A stretch of DNA of 64,000 nucleotides from Elephas maximus indicus. Lineage: Eukaryota > Chordata > Mammalia > Proboscidea > Elephantidae. The DNA lies in NCBI RefSeq assembly GCF_024166365.1, contig NC_064820.1, positions 89,108,001-89,172,000 on the forward strand. Reading direction: 5' to 3'. The translations under genes were made by a program, and so were the position numbers. Under the pieces are notes generated by a model, which was given only the letters and a program-made list of their open reading frames with translations, was not told the origin of the DNA and ran no database searches. Below are positions 49,576-62,591 of the stretch, one piece after another; positions within the stretch are counted from its first letter, which is position 1; each line of letters opens with the position of its first letter.

Positions 49576-49772
49576 ATCCAAAGTGTGATCTCCAGAGCAG
49601 CAGAATCAGCACCCCCTGAGAACCGGTTAGAAATGCAAATTCTCTGGCCCCATCACAGATCTACTGAATTCAAAACTTGGGGGCTGGGGATGGGGCCCAG
49701 CCAGCAGTATTTTAACAGTTCCCTGTTGCCCGCCTTGATTCTGATGGAAGCTCAAATTTGAAAACCTCTCCT
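49576..49772 (+). repeat. MER5A-type hAT-Charlie DNA transposon
   Basis: agtgtgatctccagagcagc, gttagaaatgcaaattctct, ctactgaattcaaaacttgg, gttccctgttgcccgccttg, aagctcaaatttgaaaacc, closely following the MER5A consensus as I remember it. Confidence 0.85.
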
Positions 49773-51140
49773 CTACACTTTTAAGATTATCAGGTGTTCC
49801 AGGTCTTTATCTTGTGTCTGAGATTGGGGTTGGAGTCGACAAACTCTTGGGAATAATGCTGTAATACATTCATTTTCTTCTTTCTACTCTTTTTCATTTT
49901 TCTGCAGCGCACTTTTTTCTTTTTTTAAGAAAAGTGTAATTTAAAAAAACACTGGAAAAGAATGTATGTAAACATCTTAGTTATTTTGTTAAAACAGTAG
50001 GCAGATAGATGTGCTTTTTCCTCTTAATTTACGCACTGTTTGTTTTTTTGTAATGGTGCTATATTTATAAAAATTAACAAGGCAGAACAATATGTCATCA
50101 GTTTGGAAAGAATTCCCATCCAAAAACGGTTAACAACTTAAAAATATATTTGGCATTAAAAAGGATTATTTGCTATATTGTATTTTTGGGAAGTTTGAGA
50201 CGACTGTCATTTTACTGAAATAGTCTTTGGCACTTTCTGAGACTAACTCTGGACTTTTGGCACTTTCAGCCCATCTGGTGATACATTCCCTCAAAGCATC
50301 ACTTCTGGCCTCATTGTTCCTCTCCGAAGCCACGTGGTTGCCTTTATAGGCTTGTTGTCAAAGGATGAAAAGTGGGTAGGAAAGGAGTAGTGAATAAGAA
50401 GATGGTATAGATGGATATTAAATTTAAAACAATAACATCTCTGGAAAAGTTCGGAATTTCAGCAAACATTAGTTAAACACTACATTAACACTGGATTTAA
50501 AAATACAACTGCAAATCATCTACAAGACAGCTTTGGTGGCATCACAGGTCAAATAGTAACAAGTTTTCTATGTAAGGCAAAATCCAAAGCTAAACTCACC
50601 AATGCATCCCACATGTAATTCTAAATTAGTTGACAAACAGTAAGGAATCAGGCAACTCACATATATTTTAAATGGTGATAAGAGTCTGAGAAGGTGTAGA
50701 AAATTTAAAATATATGCCAGTTCTGATTTTTGACTACATACAACTAGGAGTGCTTTGATTAATGATTTACTGAGCTAACTGATTACACTAAGTCATAATA
50801 AAAACAAGAATCACTCTGTTAAAATAATGATCTTTAGCAGCAGAAACTTCTCCTCTTTATATAGTCCCACCTCTTTTGGCTGTCCCTTTTAAGACAGCTT
50901 CCAAGTCCCTGTAGCAGACTTGCCATTGGTCCACATTCTACGTCAAAACATGATCTCATCAGAATTCAGTTTTTTGGCTTATGAGTAACAAAGCCTATTC
51001 CAGTTACAAAGGCTATGTCTATAAAAAAAAAAAAAAATTCAGAGCACAAAAAGGTAAGTACAATATTCTCCAATTAACCTGGCAAATATTCACAACTAAG
51101 CTCATTAAATTAATTTTCGAAATTGGTTTGTGATACAAGA

Positions 51141-51623
51141 TGTCATGGATTGAAATATGTCCCTCCAAAAATGTGTGTATCAACTTGGCTGGGGCATGAT
51201 TCCTGGTATTGTGTGATTTTCCTATATGTTGTAAATTCTGCCTCTTTATGATGTAAATAAGGGACGATGGGCGGCACTTGTGTTAGTAAGGCAGGACTCA
51301 ATCTACAAGACTGGATTGTGTCTTGAGGCACTCTCTTGAGATATGAAAGAAAGAAGAGAGAAGAGAGACAGGGGGACCTCATACCACCAAGAAAGAAGCA
51401 CCGGGAGCAGAGTGAATCCTTTGGTCCCAGGATCCCCACATTGAGAATCCCCTAGTCCAGGGTAACATTGATGAGAAGGCCCACAGAGAGACTATGTCTT
51501 CCCCTGGAACTCACACCCTAAATTTGGACTTTTAGCCTATTTATTGTGAGGAAATAAATTTCTCCGTGTTAAAGCCATCCACTTGTGGTATTTCTATTAT
51601 AGCAGCACTAGATGACTAAGACA
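51141..51623 (+). mobile_element. Solo LTR, ERVL-MaLR type, 483 bp, with 5-bp duplication
   Basis: Starts TG (tgtcatggattgaaatatgt) and ends CA (gcactagatgactaagaca). Flanked by a perfect caaga at 51136-51140 and 51624-51628. A polyadenylation signal-like gaggaaataaatttctc is near the 3' end. No internal retroviral sequence is present. Confidence 0.85.
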
Positions 51624-52429
51624 CAAGATATAATCTAAAAATTCATCTTAATAGGTTTTTAAGTAATAGTGATCTTTGAAAGTGTTTTATAAGCCTTTAA
51701 AATGAAATAATTCTCATTTACATCTTCTTAGAGAAATTCATTCATTTTGAAAACAGAACTAGAATCATTTAACCAACCTTCTTTACAGGCATTGAAGTTT
51801 ACTCAATAAGTTAGAGCCGACTATTTTAGAATTCATGCAAAATTTTCTGCATGATTTATAATGTTCTTTCATAAAGTTCTGTCCCAAGAAAAAGGAAAAG
51901 TAGGTATGCCTAAATATTAAAGAATTTTCAGTGTCCTAAACACCACAAAAATATCTCCCCAGTAGACCATTCCCATTGACCTGGCTTCAAGTTTCCACCA
52001 TTAAAGTCACCAATAAGAAGTTTTCCAAGTTCTCTTTCCTTTCAAACTGGATCATGGTTTTGTGAAATATGCTAAGGAGAGTAATGCAGAGGTGACAGAG
52101 TGCCTGGGTGAGTACTACCAAAGTTAAGAGGAAAGGAGCAACCTCAAAAAACTAAGCTTCTGTCTTCCATATTTTCATAGAAAGAAATGCTCATTCTATG
52201 AACAATTACATACAAGACCTAAGTTCTCATCAATTCTGAACAAATGACAGTTGAGGATTATTTGTGTAATAATGTTGAATGATTTCTTGTGTCTTGTTAA
52301 CTTTAACAGGCATGAATATTTTTTTATCTAGATGATGCAACACAATCCTGAGAATATAGTAACTAGAAAGCAAGGGTACTAGCAAAAGACAAGAGAAATA
52401 GTAACATTGAACAACTCTTTAAAAAGAAA

Positions 52430-52641
52430 CTGTTGTTGTTGTTAGATGCTGTCAATTGGTTCCAACTCATAGCAACCATATGCACAACCTAATGAAACAC
52501 TGGTCCTGCACCATCCTCACAATCATTGTTATGCTGGAGCCCACTGTTGCAGCCACTATGTTAATACATCTCATCCAGGGTCTTCCTCTTTTTCAATGAC
52601 CCTCTACCTTACCAAACATGATGTCCTTCTCCAGGGACTGG
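52430..52641 (-). mobile_element. RTE LINE, 5'-truncated 3' end
   Basis: Starts at the tail (gttgttgttgttagatgctg) and runs to ccttctccagggactgg. It is one of only two RTE pieces in the same orientation as HAPLN1. Confidence 0.88.
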
Positions 52642-52692
52642 ACCCCACAGTAACATGTACAAAGTATGTGAGGAACTGCTGTCCAAAAATTG

Positions 52693-52904
52693 AGAAGTAC
52701 CTGGGTGGTGCAAATAGTTAAGTGCTCAACTACTAGCCAAATAGTTGGTAGTTGGAATCCACCCAGAGGGACCTCAGAAGACAGGTCTGGCGATCTACTT
52801 TCAAGAGGTCACAGCCTTGAAAACTCTATGGAGCAGTTCTACTCTGCACACATGGGGTCACCATGAGTCAGAATCAACTTGATGGCAACTAACAAAAGCA
52901 ACAA
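52693..52904 (+). repeat. AfroSINE type II with perfect 11-bp duplication
   Basis: tccaaaaattg at 52682-52692 and 52905-52915. Full-length, so it defines type II well: head cctgggtggtgcaaatag, tail gagtcagaatcaacttgatg and actaacaaaagcaac. Confidence 0.95.
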
Positions 52905-53283
52905 TCCAAAAATTGTAGAAAAACTTCATATACAGTTATTAGTCACCACCTTCAAGTGTTGGTAATAACTGCACACCTAAAAACAAGTTTTAGTGCACAC
53001 AATACTGCAAATACTGTGAGAACAACAGGAAATATAAAGATCACAGGAAAATGACATTTAATTCACAGCATGAGAGGGGATAGGAAAGCTTTCAGCAAGA
53101 AGATGGATAGGTTATCCAGAAGATAAGAAGGAGCTAGAGAAGAGGGGAATGGATCTTGCTGTCTGTTAGAAAATCATATGAAAAGGAAATGAGCTGTTGG
53201 AGAGCTTAGCCTTCTGGGTGACTGCATGTAGCTGAGTGGCTGGACAGTAGGGTAATCACAATAGACTGGCCATGGACTGGCTA

Positions 53284-53468
53284 TTGCCCCTGAATGGTAC
53301 AAATGGCTAAAATGCTTGGCTGCTAACCAAAAGGTTGGAAGTTCTAGTTCACTCAGCGGTGCCTCAGAAGAAAAGTCTTGTGATCTACTTTTGCAAAATC
53401 AGCTGTTGAAATGGGGTTGCCATGAATTCAAATCAACTCTATAGCAACCAGTTTTTTTTTTTTTTTTT
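53284..53468 (+). repeat. AfroSINE type II, internally deleted
   Basis: gctgctaaccaaaaggttgg, gtgcctcagaagaaaagtc, ttgccatgaattcaaatc, then a T run. Confidence 0.82.
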
Positions 53469-53680
53469 GATAGAGTTGAGGCTGAACAGGCAGTCAAGGG
53501 CAGGGACAGCAAGATCTTGCATGCCATGCTAACTTAAATTTCTCTTGATGTTAGTGGATATTCTAAACAAAGTGTCACGACCACTGTGGGTTACTCATCC
53601 TTACATATATCATAATATGACCCTAAAAACATAACTGTGTTAGTATAGCAAATTACAAAGAGAGATTTTCATAATCACGA

Positions 53681-54190
53681 TATTACGGATTGAATTGTGT
53701 CCCCCAACAATATGTGTCAACTTGGTTAGGCCATGATTCCTAGCATTGTGTGGTTGTCCACCATTTCATCATTTCATGATCTGATGTGATTATTCTATGT
53801 GTTGTAAATTCTAACCTCTATGATTTTAATGAGGCAGAATTAGAGGCTGTTATGTTAATGAGGTAGGACTCAATCTACAGGATTAAGTTGCACCTTGAGT
53901 TAATCTCTTTTGAGATATAAAAGAGAAAATCGAGCAGAAAGCAGAGGGACCTCCTACCACCAAGAATGAAGAGCTGGGAGCACAGTGTGTGCTGAGAAAC
54001 TCCTAGACCCAGGGGAAGATTAATGACAAGCACCGTTCCCCAGAGCTGACAGAGACAGAAAGCCTTCCCTTGGAGCTGGCACCTTGAATTTGGACTTCTA
54101 GCCTCCTAGACTGTAAGACTATAAATTTCTGTTTTTTAAAGGCACGCATCTGTGGTGTTTCTGTCATAGCAGCAGTAGATAACTAAGACA
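53681..54190 (+). mobile_element. Solo LTR, ERVL-MaLR type, 510 bp
   Basis: Same family as 51141-51623: starts tattacggattgaattgtgt and ends gcagtagataactaagaca. Flanks cacga / cacgc (4 of 5) are a probable 5-bp duplication. Confidence 0.82.
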
Positions 54191-54519
54191 CACGCCCTGT
54201 GTAAATTGTTCCTAAGGAAGATGCATGTTTAACACATTTTAAAAGGATTTCCAATTTTTTACAGAAGTAACATGTAAAGATTTCAAAATGTAATGGGTTC
54301 TCCTTTAGTTATTGGATTTTCACTCACTCTTCAGTAAGGCTGGATTAACATAAGTATTGCTATAAACCCAATGATCAGTATAAACATGGAATACATCAAA
54401 TATTTAAAAATTTTCATATTGGGTTATATCAATAAACTATTGAGCTGTCGACTTTGAAGTGGTTACAGAAATATTTTATGGGATTGGAGGACAGAATCCG
54501 GCCTATTGCCTGGTTGCAT

Positions 54520-54600
54520 AACTACTAGAATGCAAGCTCCAAGAGGTTAGAAGCTATGTTCACCACGATATCCTCTGGCACACAGTAGGAGCTCAGGGAG
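54520..54600 (+). repeat. L2 3'-end fragment
   Basis: gaatgcaagctccaagaggt, then ctggcacacagtaggagctc. Confidence 0.6.
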
Positions 54601-54979
54601 CCATAGGTGGCTGTGCTGGTTTTACACTGCACACTGCAGGATGAATAGTGCTCCCAGCATTGAATAGTACACAACCTGAACAACCATATGCTTGCTGTGG
54701 CCCTCTCAATATTAGTTATAATATCTAATCTACAATATCTATTATGTTAGGAATTATAACAATTAGATATAATATCTAATTATTATATTAGATGTTATAT
54801 CTCACACACAACTTATTTAAGGAAAAATGTTCACAATCCAAGTACATGTAGAAAATAATCATATAATTATCAAACTACTAATGAAGTACCTAAAATGGTT
54901 TGATTCCATACTGTTACAAAAGCGTAAACCCTCTGAGGACAAGGACCATATTTCGTTAGTGTTTTTTTTTTTTTAACTT

Positions 54980-55152
54980 CTGGAGTCCTGGTGGTGCAGT
55001 AGTTAAGAACCCAGCTGGTAACCAAAAAGTAGGCAGTTCTAACCCACCACCTGCTCCTTGGAAACGATATGGGGCAGTTCTACTGTCCAATAGTGTTGCC
55101 ATGAGTCTGAATCAACTTGATAGCAACGGGTTTAGTTTCTTGGTTTTGGTTT
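54980..55152 (+). repeat. AfroSINE type I splitting an L2-like 3' end
   Basis: The SINE runs from ggagtcctggtggtgcagta to gcaacgggtttag and T-rich. An L2-like end reads accctctgaggacaaggacc before it and resumes after it (tttagtgagtgtttaatgaa). A repeated acttct lies at the junctions. Confidence 0.82.
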
Positions 55153-58100
55153 CTACTTCTCGCAGCTAGTCAGTTTTTAGTGAGTGTTTAATGAATGCAT
55201 ACAGAAAGTTGGTATTTCTGCAGTTTTAAACACAGTAGCATGTGAGGGCGAACTAGAGCTGACTAGAATTAAATAGTTACCAGATTAACTCAGTCTGTTT
55301 TTTATGCTGATTGGGATGACCATTTCTGTCCTGTCAGTGCCTAAACCTTAACCTGTTATGAGCAAATCTTCCAAGGCTTCTTGCTTATTTGAAGAATATA
55401 ATCTACCCTGATAGAAAAGGACCATTTTTGGAGCATATGACCATCTATAGGACCAAGATCATATGAATATCTATATTTTCCTGCAAGTATTCCACACAAG
55501 TTCCTGAAGTCCACTTATAGGAGAACATAAATCATGTAAGCTTTTAAGATATTTACTTGCGCTTTGGTCTCTAATAAACGTCCAACTATCTCCTCTATCT
55601 CTACTTCCAATCTCCAGCTTATCTGGATGGAATATTTTCACACTGATGGAAAATAAACAGTATAAGCTATTGGTGACTTAGTGTGAGTGGGATTGGTTTT
55701 TTATCAGTATTCGCTATTTCTTTTTTCTACCCTGGCCTGCTGGAGATTGTTTCACCCCTTCCTACTCATTAATTTAACATTTGCTTAATGATTGTGCCTT
55801 TTGGCCCACTTCTTGCATGATTCTCTGGCCTCTGCCTTATGTAGGGAAAGGTATGACAGTACAAAAAGAAGCAGCTGTTGCTAGCAGTGAAAAGGTAAGC
55901 AAGGAAGCAAGACCAGCCTGTCAAAATATAGTCACCTTTAGTGAGCCTTACTGAATTCTGCTTCTCCCTCCTTGCCAGGCTTGTGGAAACCTCCCTTGGC
56001 TTGGTTGAGAGTAAAGATAATGAAGTCTACCTACTTTAATTTTTATCTGAGTTGGCAATAGCAACAGCAGCAACAAAGTAGAAAGACTGGATGCTGTTGG
56101 CCTTTAGATGGTAATTTCTAGCAACAAACTAATTCAGAGGCAACCATGCAACCTCTCCATTCTGCTAATGCTGATTGAAAATGTAATGCATCAAATCCAA
56201 CTCAAACACAAGCATATGCTCCATCCCCTATAGCAGCCCCTTCCCGCCATTTTGGAGACAATCAGAAAGTGAATTTAGGAAAGTTCCCCCATCTGCACTG
56301 CTGCGCCAAGTTGTGGGAGTAGATAAAAAAGCATCTGGGATACAAAGTGACAGAAAACAAAAGAAGGTCATTTCAATTTCAAGGAGCTCAAGAGAAGGAT
56401 AAATGTTTATTTTCTCCACATCTGGAAGGGTGTGTTGTGTTTTTCATTCCTGAGTCTGAATAGAGGAATTCCATTCTGTAAAAATGTCATTGCTAAAAAG
56501 AAACAAAAAGGAAAGTTAACAGGTAAAATTTGGATGTTTGAAAATTAAGATGACAGTTGTTTTGGAATATAAAGCAAAACAGAAAATGTACTAAAAAAAT
56601 AATGAAATGTGTAAAATAAAATTGGTATAAAAAAGGTAACTCGTGGTTATAAAGCAAAAAACACAGGAAAAGAGGAAAATAATATCCTGTCAACCATTAA
56701 CTTCAATCATCTCGCCTAGTCAAAATCTATTTTTTTAAAAACTGCACAAATGGGAAATATTACATCAGTATGTAGTGAATGGCCTAAAGACGCATCTGCC
56801 ATCCTCCCGTTGAGAAGAATAACATGGCCCTTGGTTAGGAACCTCTTATTACAATTTGCGTTTCCTAGTTTAGGAGGATCATTGCAAAATAACCCTCTCA
56901 ACAAAAGTGTGAATTTCTGCTTAGCCCTTTGCATGGGCAGAATAAATAGCTACTTGCTGACGTCATGTTCAAATCATTCAACAATATTTCAGGAGTAAGT
57001 ATATAAAATGCAATCCATGTCCCCAAATATCTCTCACCATTATGTAACCCAAATTATGTCATACTAATGAGATTAGATATTCAACTTTAACAACTACAAT
57101 GCAACTGGCTTGCTCAGCGTAATGTTTGCAATGTATTATTAATCCTTATATCTCTAGCACCTGGGCTGGAAGAGTGTCTTCATGAGTATTTTGCAAGTTA
57201 TAGCTGTCAATTTTAATGTTTTGGCATGTTCTAAAAAAAAAAAAAATCTTTTTATTTACATATTCATTAAACTATATAATGGAAAAAAGAAAAGAAGGAA
57301 GGAAAGACGAAAGAAAGAGGGGGGGAGAGAGAGAAAGAAAACATTAGGAAGATGAATTAATAATTTCACTTACATTCTTTTGTTATGATATCTAAACTCT
57401 GGAAGTACATTTATCCAGAACATTGCCAACTATTGGTTTTCTACTTAAACATCTTTTTTTTTTTTTTTTCTCTTGTTTTTCATACGATACAGACATTGGA
57501 TTGAAAATAATTTCTAAGTCACGAGGCAGACTAAGCGGGATGAAGTAAATTTGCTTTCATAACCCTCATTCCTTCCTTTTTCTCCATTCTCCTTTTCTTT
57601 CTCTCTTTATAACACTCTAGTGTCTGAGACAGTCTAGCTACCCATGGATCTATACTTTCAGGCCCTCTCCTCAGACCTGTCAGCCCCTTTCTGATCCTGC
57701 CTCCCATTAAAACTAACACTTTCTTTGCCTTTAGTCTTTGGATAATCTCTTGCTTCTCTAAAAACACTTTAATTCAAAGATTTACCTTTCATAGTGAATA
57801 TTGCAGGAAACGGGAGAAATAATTTGTCCAAAAATTCATCCTAGTGACCCTTAAATCACTTCATCCTCTTTGGCTACGTTTTCTGAGGCACCAGGCTACG
57901 GTTAGTCCCATGCAGCAGCATGGTTCCTACCATTCTTTATTTAGTTCCCTTCACAAGTTGAACTTTTCAATACCCACAATGGATCTGGCATGAGCTCACT
58001 GGCACAGTCCCCACTTTAAGAAATCCTCACTCTCAATTTTGAAATGAAGTTGCTTCAAAATACTAACATGACTGCCAAATCAAATTCTCTCCAATAATTA

Positions 58101-58780
58101 AAAGTGCATGAAAAGCAAGTGGATATTGACCTCTTTTGTGGGCACCCATGGTTTTGGATGGTTTCTTGGGCTGATATTTCCAAATGCAAATTTTGAGTCT
58201 ATTATTTTTTTCTTTAGTTTGAAGAATAGGCATTTGAGGAAAGCTTTAAATTAAATGGGAAACATTAATATAGTCTAGGAAGACTGTAACACTAGAAAAT
58301 GGCGTATTCAATGCAACGGTGGATTGAAGCAGGAAAGTTCTTCCATCACCCATCCTCTGTGGATGCACAGTGAAAAATGGCTACTAATAATTCCACAAAT
58401 AAAGCAGTAATCCAAGAAAACTAAACTGAAGGCCATGGACAATATTTATTTGCCAACCAGTACCCATTTGGCCAAAATCTGATGAAGCTGAGAAGCACCA
58501 TGGGGAACTTAAATTCAGTGTTCTGTGTTCAGGCTTAAGTTCTTAGTACAAGCCAAAAATATTTATGGTGAGCTTGCCTGGAGGCTTTGTAAAGTCTGCA
58601 AAAGACTACCTTATTTAAATTTGCTCAGTCCATTGGCCAATTAATCCCAATTAATAGGTACCTGTTTGTAGGAGTTTTTTTTTTTATGACAAAATTAATT
58701 TTACTATCCTTTCTATAGGGAGGGCAGTCAATGAGGTCAGAGCATTTAGCCAAAATCAAAATTGAATATTCTAAGGGCCT

Positions 58781-59326
58781 AAATCAAAGCCCTTGGAAGC
58801 AGCAGTCAAGAAATCAAATGACATACTGCATTGGGCAAATCTGCTGCAAAAAGCTTCTTTAAAGTGTTAAAAAGCAAACACGTCATTTTGAGAACTGGTG
58901 TGCCTCACCCAAGCCATGGTGTTTTTAATCACCTCGCAGGCAGACAAAAGCTGACAATGAATAAGGAAGACTGAAGAAAAATTGATGCATTTGAATTACA
59001 GTGCTGGCAAAGAATATTAAATATACCATGGACTGCCAGAGGAATGAACAAATCTGTCTTGGAAGAAGTATAGCCAGAATGCTCCTTAGAAGCAAGGGTG
59101 GGCATGTTATCAGGAGGGATCAGTCTCTGGAGAAGGACATCAAATAGAAGGTCAGTGAAAAAGAGAAAGACCCTTAACAAGATGAATTGACATAGTGGCT
59201 TCAACATTGGACTCAAATATAACAGCAACTGTGAGGATGGCACAGGATTGGGTGGTGTTTCATTCTGTTGTACATACAGTCAATATGAGTTGCAACTGAC
59301 TCGACAGCACCTAATAACAATAACAA
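58781..59326 (+). mobile_element. RTE LINE, 5'-truncated 3' end
   Basis: From cccttggaagcagcagtcaa to gcacctaataacaataac. It carries a small deletion relative to 19606-20142 after gctccttagaagcaaggg. Confidence 0.88.
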
Positions 59327-59971
59327 AAGCACCTAAATGGTGACTGCTTTCACCTTCAAACTATCACTTAGACATAGCCAGTGCAGTAATGAAAATAACT
59401 CTTATGAACACTTGTATGATGAAGGTTACTAATATTGCCAGCCTGTCCTGTTTTCCTAGAGTGGGTAGCTGTCTAAACGCCCAGTGTTCGGGGGAACAGA
59501 AGGCCTCACAACTGCAGTCGATATTTTTCCTCACTGCCCAGTCAAACAGAGTGAACGGGAAAATATTGGTTCTGAAAGAGAGTGGTGTGCTCACACAGCC
59601 AACCTTAACTATTTTGCTATTTAGCCTAGGGCTAGCTATGATGAGGGGATATAATTTTGGTAACACGTAGGGGTAATTTCAGACCTGAAAGTGGAATCAA
59701 ATGTGAAAACCAAGGCTAAGTAATGGCCAATTTTCTCAGAAGTAGACAGAGTTCTTTATTTACTACACATCCCCAGATATTTTAAGTTTATTATTCAGAT
59801 TTCAGCATAGAAGGTAGTATGCATATGGATCTATTTACGCAAAAAATAAATCAGAAAATTTACACAAACACATACAGATACACACTCTCAGTTAATTGAA
59901 CTTGATTAATTCTAAACTCAAATCCATACAAATATTTTATTTATTTATTTAAATTCTTCTATTGGCTTTAT

Positions 59972-60185
59972 AAAAAGGGGCCTTGACAGCATAGTGGTTA
60001 ATCACTTGGCTACTAATTGAAACGTTGGCAGTTCAAATCCACCAGCCACTCCATGGGAGAAGATGTGGCAGTCTGCTTCCATAAAGATTTACAGCCTTGG
60101 AAACTCTATGGGGAAGTTCTACTCTGTCCTATAGGGTCACTATGAGTTAGAATCGACTTGATGGCAATGAGTTTGATTTTTTTTG
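59972..60185 (+). repeat. AfroSINE type III with perfect 12-bp duplication
   Basis: tattggctttat at 59960-59971 and 60186-60197. Complete copy; the extra segment gagaagatgtggcagtctgc defines type III. Confidence 0.95.
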
Positions 60186-61149
60186 TATTGGCTTTATGTA
60201 GAATTTTTCCATGTTAAAAATGAGATATAGGAAATTCTCTATGAACAAAGGAAGAAAAAAAAACTGAATTGCTCTTCATTCCTTCTTAGCTTCAAAGCTA
60301 AAGACCTAATGTTCTTTTACATTTTCAGTATTATTAGTTCATTGCTTTCTTCAAAGAGCTATTTTTTTAAAAGACCACCCAGAAGTTTCAACTAATTGAG
60401 GAAGCAAACTTCAACTTATTTAAAAAGAAAAGCTGCATGGGACACATTCCTGGCATCGGTACTCTGTCATACGTGTTTGTGCTGGATATAACGCAAGGGA
60501 CAAGCTTTAAGTTTTCAAACTACCCTCATCTTTTCTTTTTTGCCTCTAGAAGGACCAAAGCGAAAGAATAGTTAATAATCTCTGATACCTTTTTTTCAGA
60601 AAGATTGTTTCATAATATGAGCTTTGGAAATTCCAGGAAAAAAATGAGCCACCCAAGGAGATCATAAAAGCCAAAGTTACAGATGTAGAAACAGGTTTTT
60701 AGTGGTGTGATGAATTTCTGAGTTTGGGGAAAGTGTAACATGGTATTCGAAGTAGAGCATTTAAACCACGGAATTCTAATTAGCTGTTTGACTGTGGGAG
60801 AAGCATCTGTAAGTGAAAATTAAGACCTTTATTAAAAAATCTTTGAGGAATATACTGAAATACAAAAAGAATAAGGAAAAAATCTATATTATGAGTCAAA
60901 TTAGTGATAGTTTGCGTAGATGCTATTGTAACAATTTAGGATTTATTATTTTGGCTTTTATGTATCTAAATAGTCATTCATCTTTTCAAAATATGTGATT
61001 CAAATTTTCTCTTCTAAATTAGGTATTTGTGTGCCTCTGATTTTTTCTTTCATATGGAAAAATATCTGATATAGTTTGGATGCCTATAAAGAAGTTGAAA
61101 CTATTTATATAAATATTAGATACCCACATATTATTAGATTAATCATCAA

Positions 61150-61500
61150 ACATAGCCCTTTGATTCTGTAATGGCAAATTTTACGTGCCATCTTGGCTAG
61201 ACTATTTAATCAAATAATAATCTAGGTGCTGCTATGAAGACATTTGTAGATGTGGTTTACATTTACAATCAGTTGACTTGAAGAAAAGAAGATTAACCCT
61301 CATAATGGGGATGGGCCTCGTCCTGCCAGTTGAAGGCCTTAAGAACAAAAACTGAGGACTAACTGAGAAGAAGAAATTCTCTCCTTAAGTCTGCAGCATC
61401 AGCTCCTGCTGTTTCCAGCCTGCTAGCCTGCCCTACAGATTTTAGACATGCCAGACCCCACATACATGGGAGCCAATTCTTAAAAATACATACATACTTA
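61150..61500 (+). repeat. MLT2-like ERVL LTR fragment
   Basis: Text close to a mammalian ERVL LTR (MLT2) as remembered: gtgccatcttggctagac, catttacaatcagttgact, gatgggcctcgtcctgcc, gttgaaggccttaagaac, ctgccctacagattttagac. The 3' end is replaced by TA-rich DNA and an RTE piece. Confidence 0.6.
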
Positions 61501-61545
61501 CAAACATAAAAATATAATATATACATTATATTATATATTTATATA

Positions 61546-61856
61546 GAACAACAAGTCTGTCTTAGAAGAAGCACAACTAGAATGCTCCTTAGAAGAAAGG
61601 ATGGAAAGATTACATCTCACATACTTTGGACTTGTTGTCCAGAGAGATCATTCCCTGGAGAAGGACATCATGCCTGGTAAACTAGAGGGTCAGTGAAAAA
61701 GAAGAAGACCGTCAATGAGATGGACTGACACGGTGGCTGCAACAATGGACTCAAGCACAACAATGATTGTGAGGATGGTGCAGGACCAGGCAGTGTTTTG
61801 GTCTGTTGTACATACAGTCACTGTGAGTTGGAACTGACTCGACAGCACCTAACAAA
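61546..61856 (+). mobile_element. RTE LINE, 5'-truncated 3' end
   Basis: From aacaacaagtctgtcttaga to gacagcacctaacaaatc. The usual caacaac tail is reduced to a single unit. Confidence 0.87.
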
Positions 61857-61864
61857 TCTGTGGA

Positions 61865-62056
61865 AGGAGCCCTGGTGATGCAGTGGTTAAAGTGATCAAC
61901 TGCTAACCAAAAGGTCAGTGATTGGAAACCACCAGTGTTCTGTGGGAGAAAGATGTGGCAGTCTGCTTCCATAGAGATTTATAGCCTTTGAAAACCTATA
62001 GGGGTAGCTATGAGGCAGAATCGGCTTGATGGCAGTGAGTTTTTTTTTTTTTTTTT
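61865..62056 (+). repeat. AfroSINE type III
   Basis: gagccctggtgatgcagtgg, gagaaagatgtggcagtctg, gaggcagaatcggcttgatg, then a T run. Confidence 0.88.
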
Positions 62057-62129
62057 AATATACCTGTGCTTAATTTTTTTTTTTATAATTCCATTTCTTT
62101 GTTGTATTTATGAGACAATATTAGTGTAG

Positions 62130-62411
62130 TGTGTGTCTAAAATTAACCTCTTTTCAGATATAAAAGAGATTAAACAAGCGAGTAGAGCTGGGGGAAGATA
62201 GACGTCATGCCACATGAGGGTCACCAAGAAGCCAAGGAATAGAAGCTGAAAAAATAAGGACCTTTCTCCAGAGCCAATAGAAAAAGCCTTCCCCTAGAGC
62301 TGGCACCCTGAATTCAGACTTCCAGCCTCCTAACTGTAGAAAATACATTTCTGTTTGTTAAACCACCCACTCGTGGCATTTCTGTTATAGCAACACTAGA
62401 TAACTAAGATA
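62130..62411 (+). mobile_element. ERVL-MaLR LTR fragment, 5'-truncated
   Basis: The 3' half of the same LTR family as at 51 and 53.7 kb: cctcttttcagatataaaag, gagctggcaccctgaattc, ending gcaacactagataactaaga. Confidence 0.75.
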
Positions 62412-62570
62412 GCGTCCAAAGAAGAACCTTTACTCAATAGTGGGAGAAAAAGTGATGCTAAACTAAATGAAGCTTTGGTACCATCTAACAAAGTTTTAAA
62501 AAAGACCTGAAAAAATAAAATATTTCTAAGTTCTTGACCAAATCCCTGAACAACACACAGCAATATCGAT

Positions 62571-62591
62571 AAAAAAAAAAAAAAAAAAAAA
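62571..62591. repeat. Poly(A) run of 21
   Basis: Homopolymer; no retroelement body identified before it. Confidence 0.9.

Noticed and set aside
50850..50880. TATA-like tttatatag as a possible HAPLN1 promoter
   Set aside because: A single AT-rich match, plus-strand, with no initiator, GC-rich context or exon that can be tied to HAPLN1.
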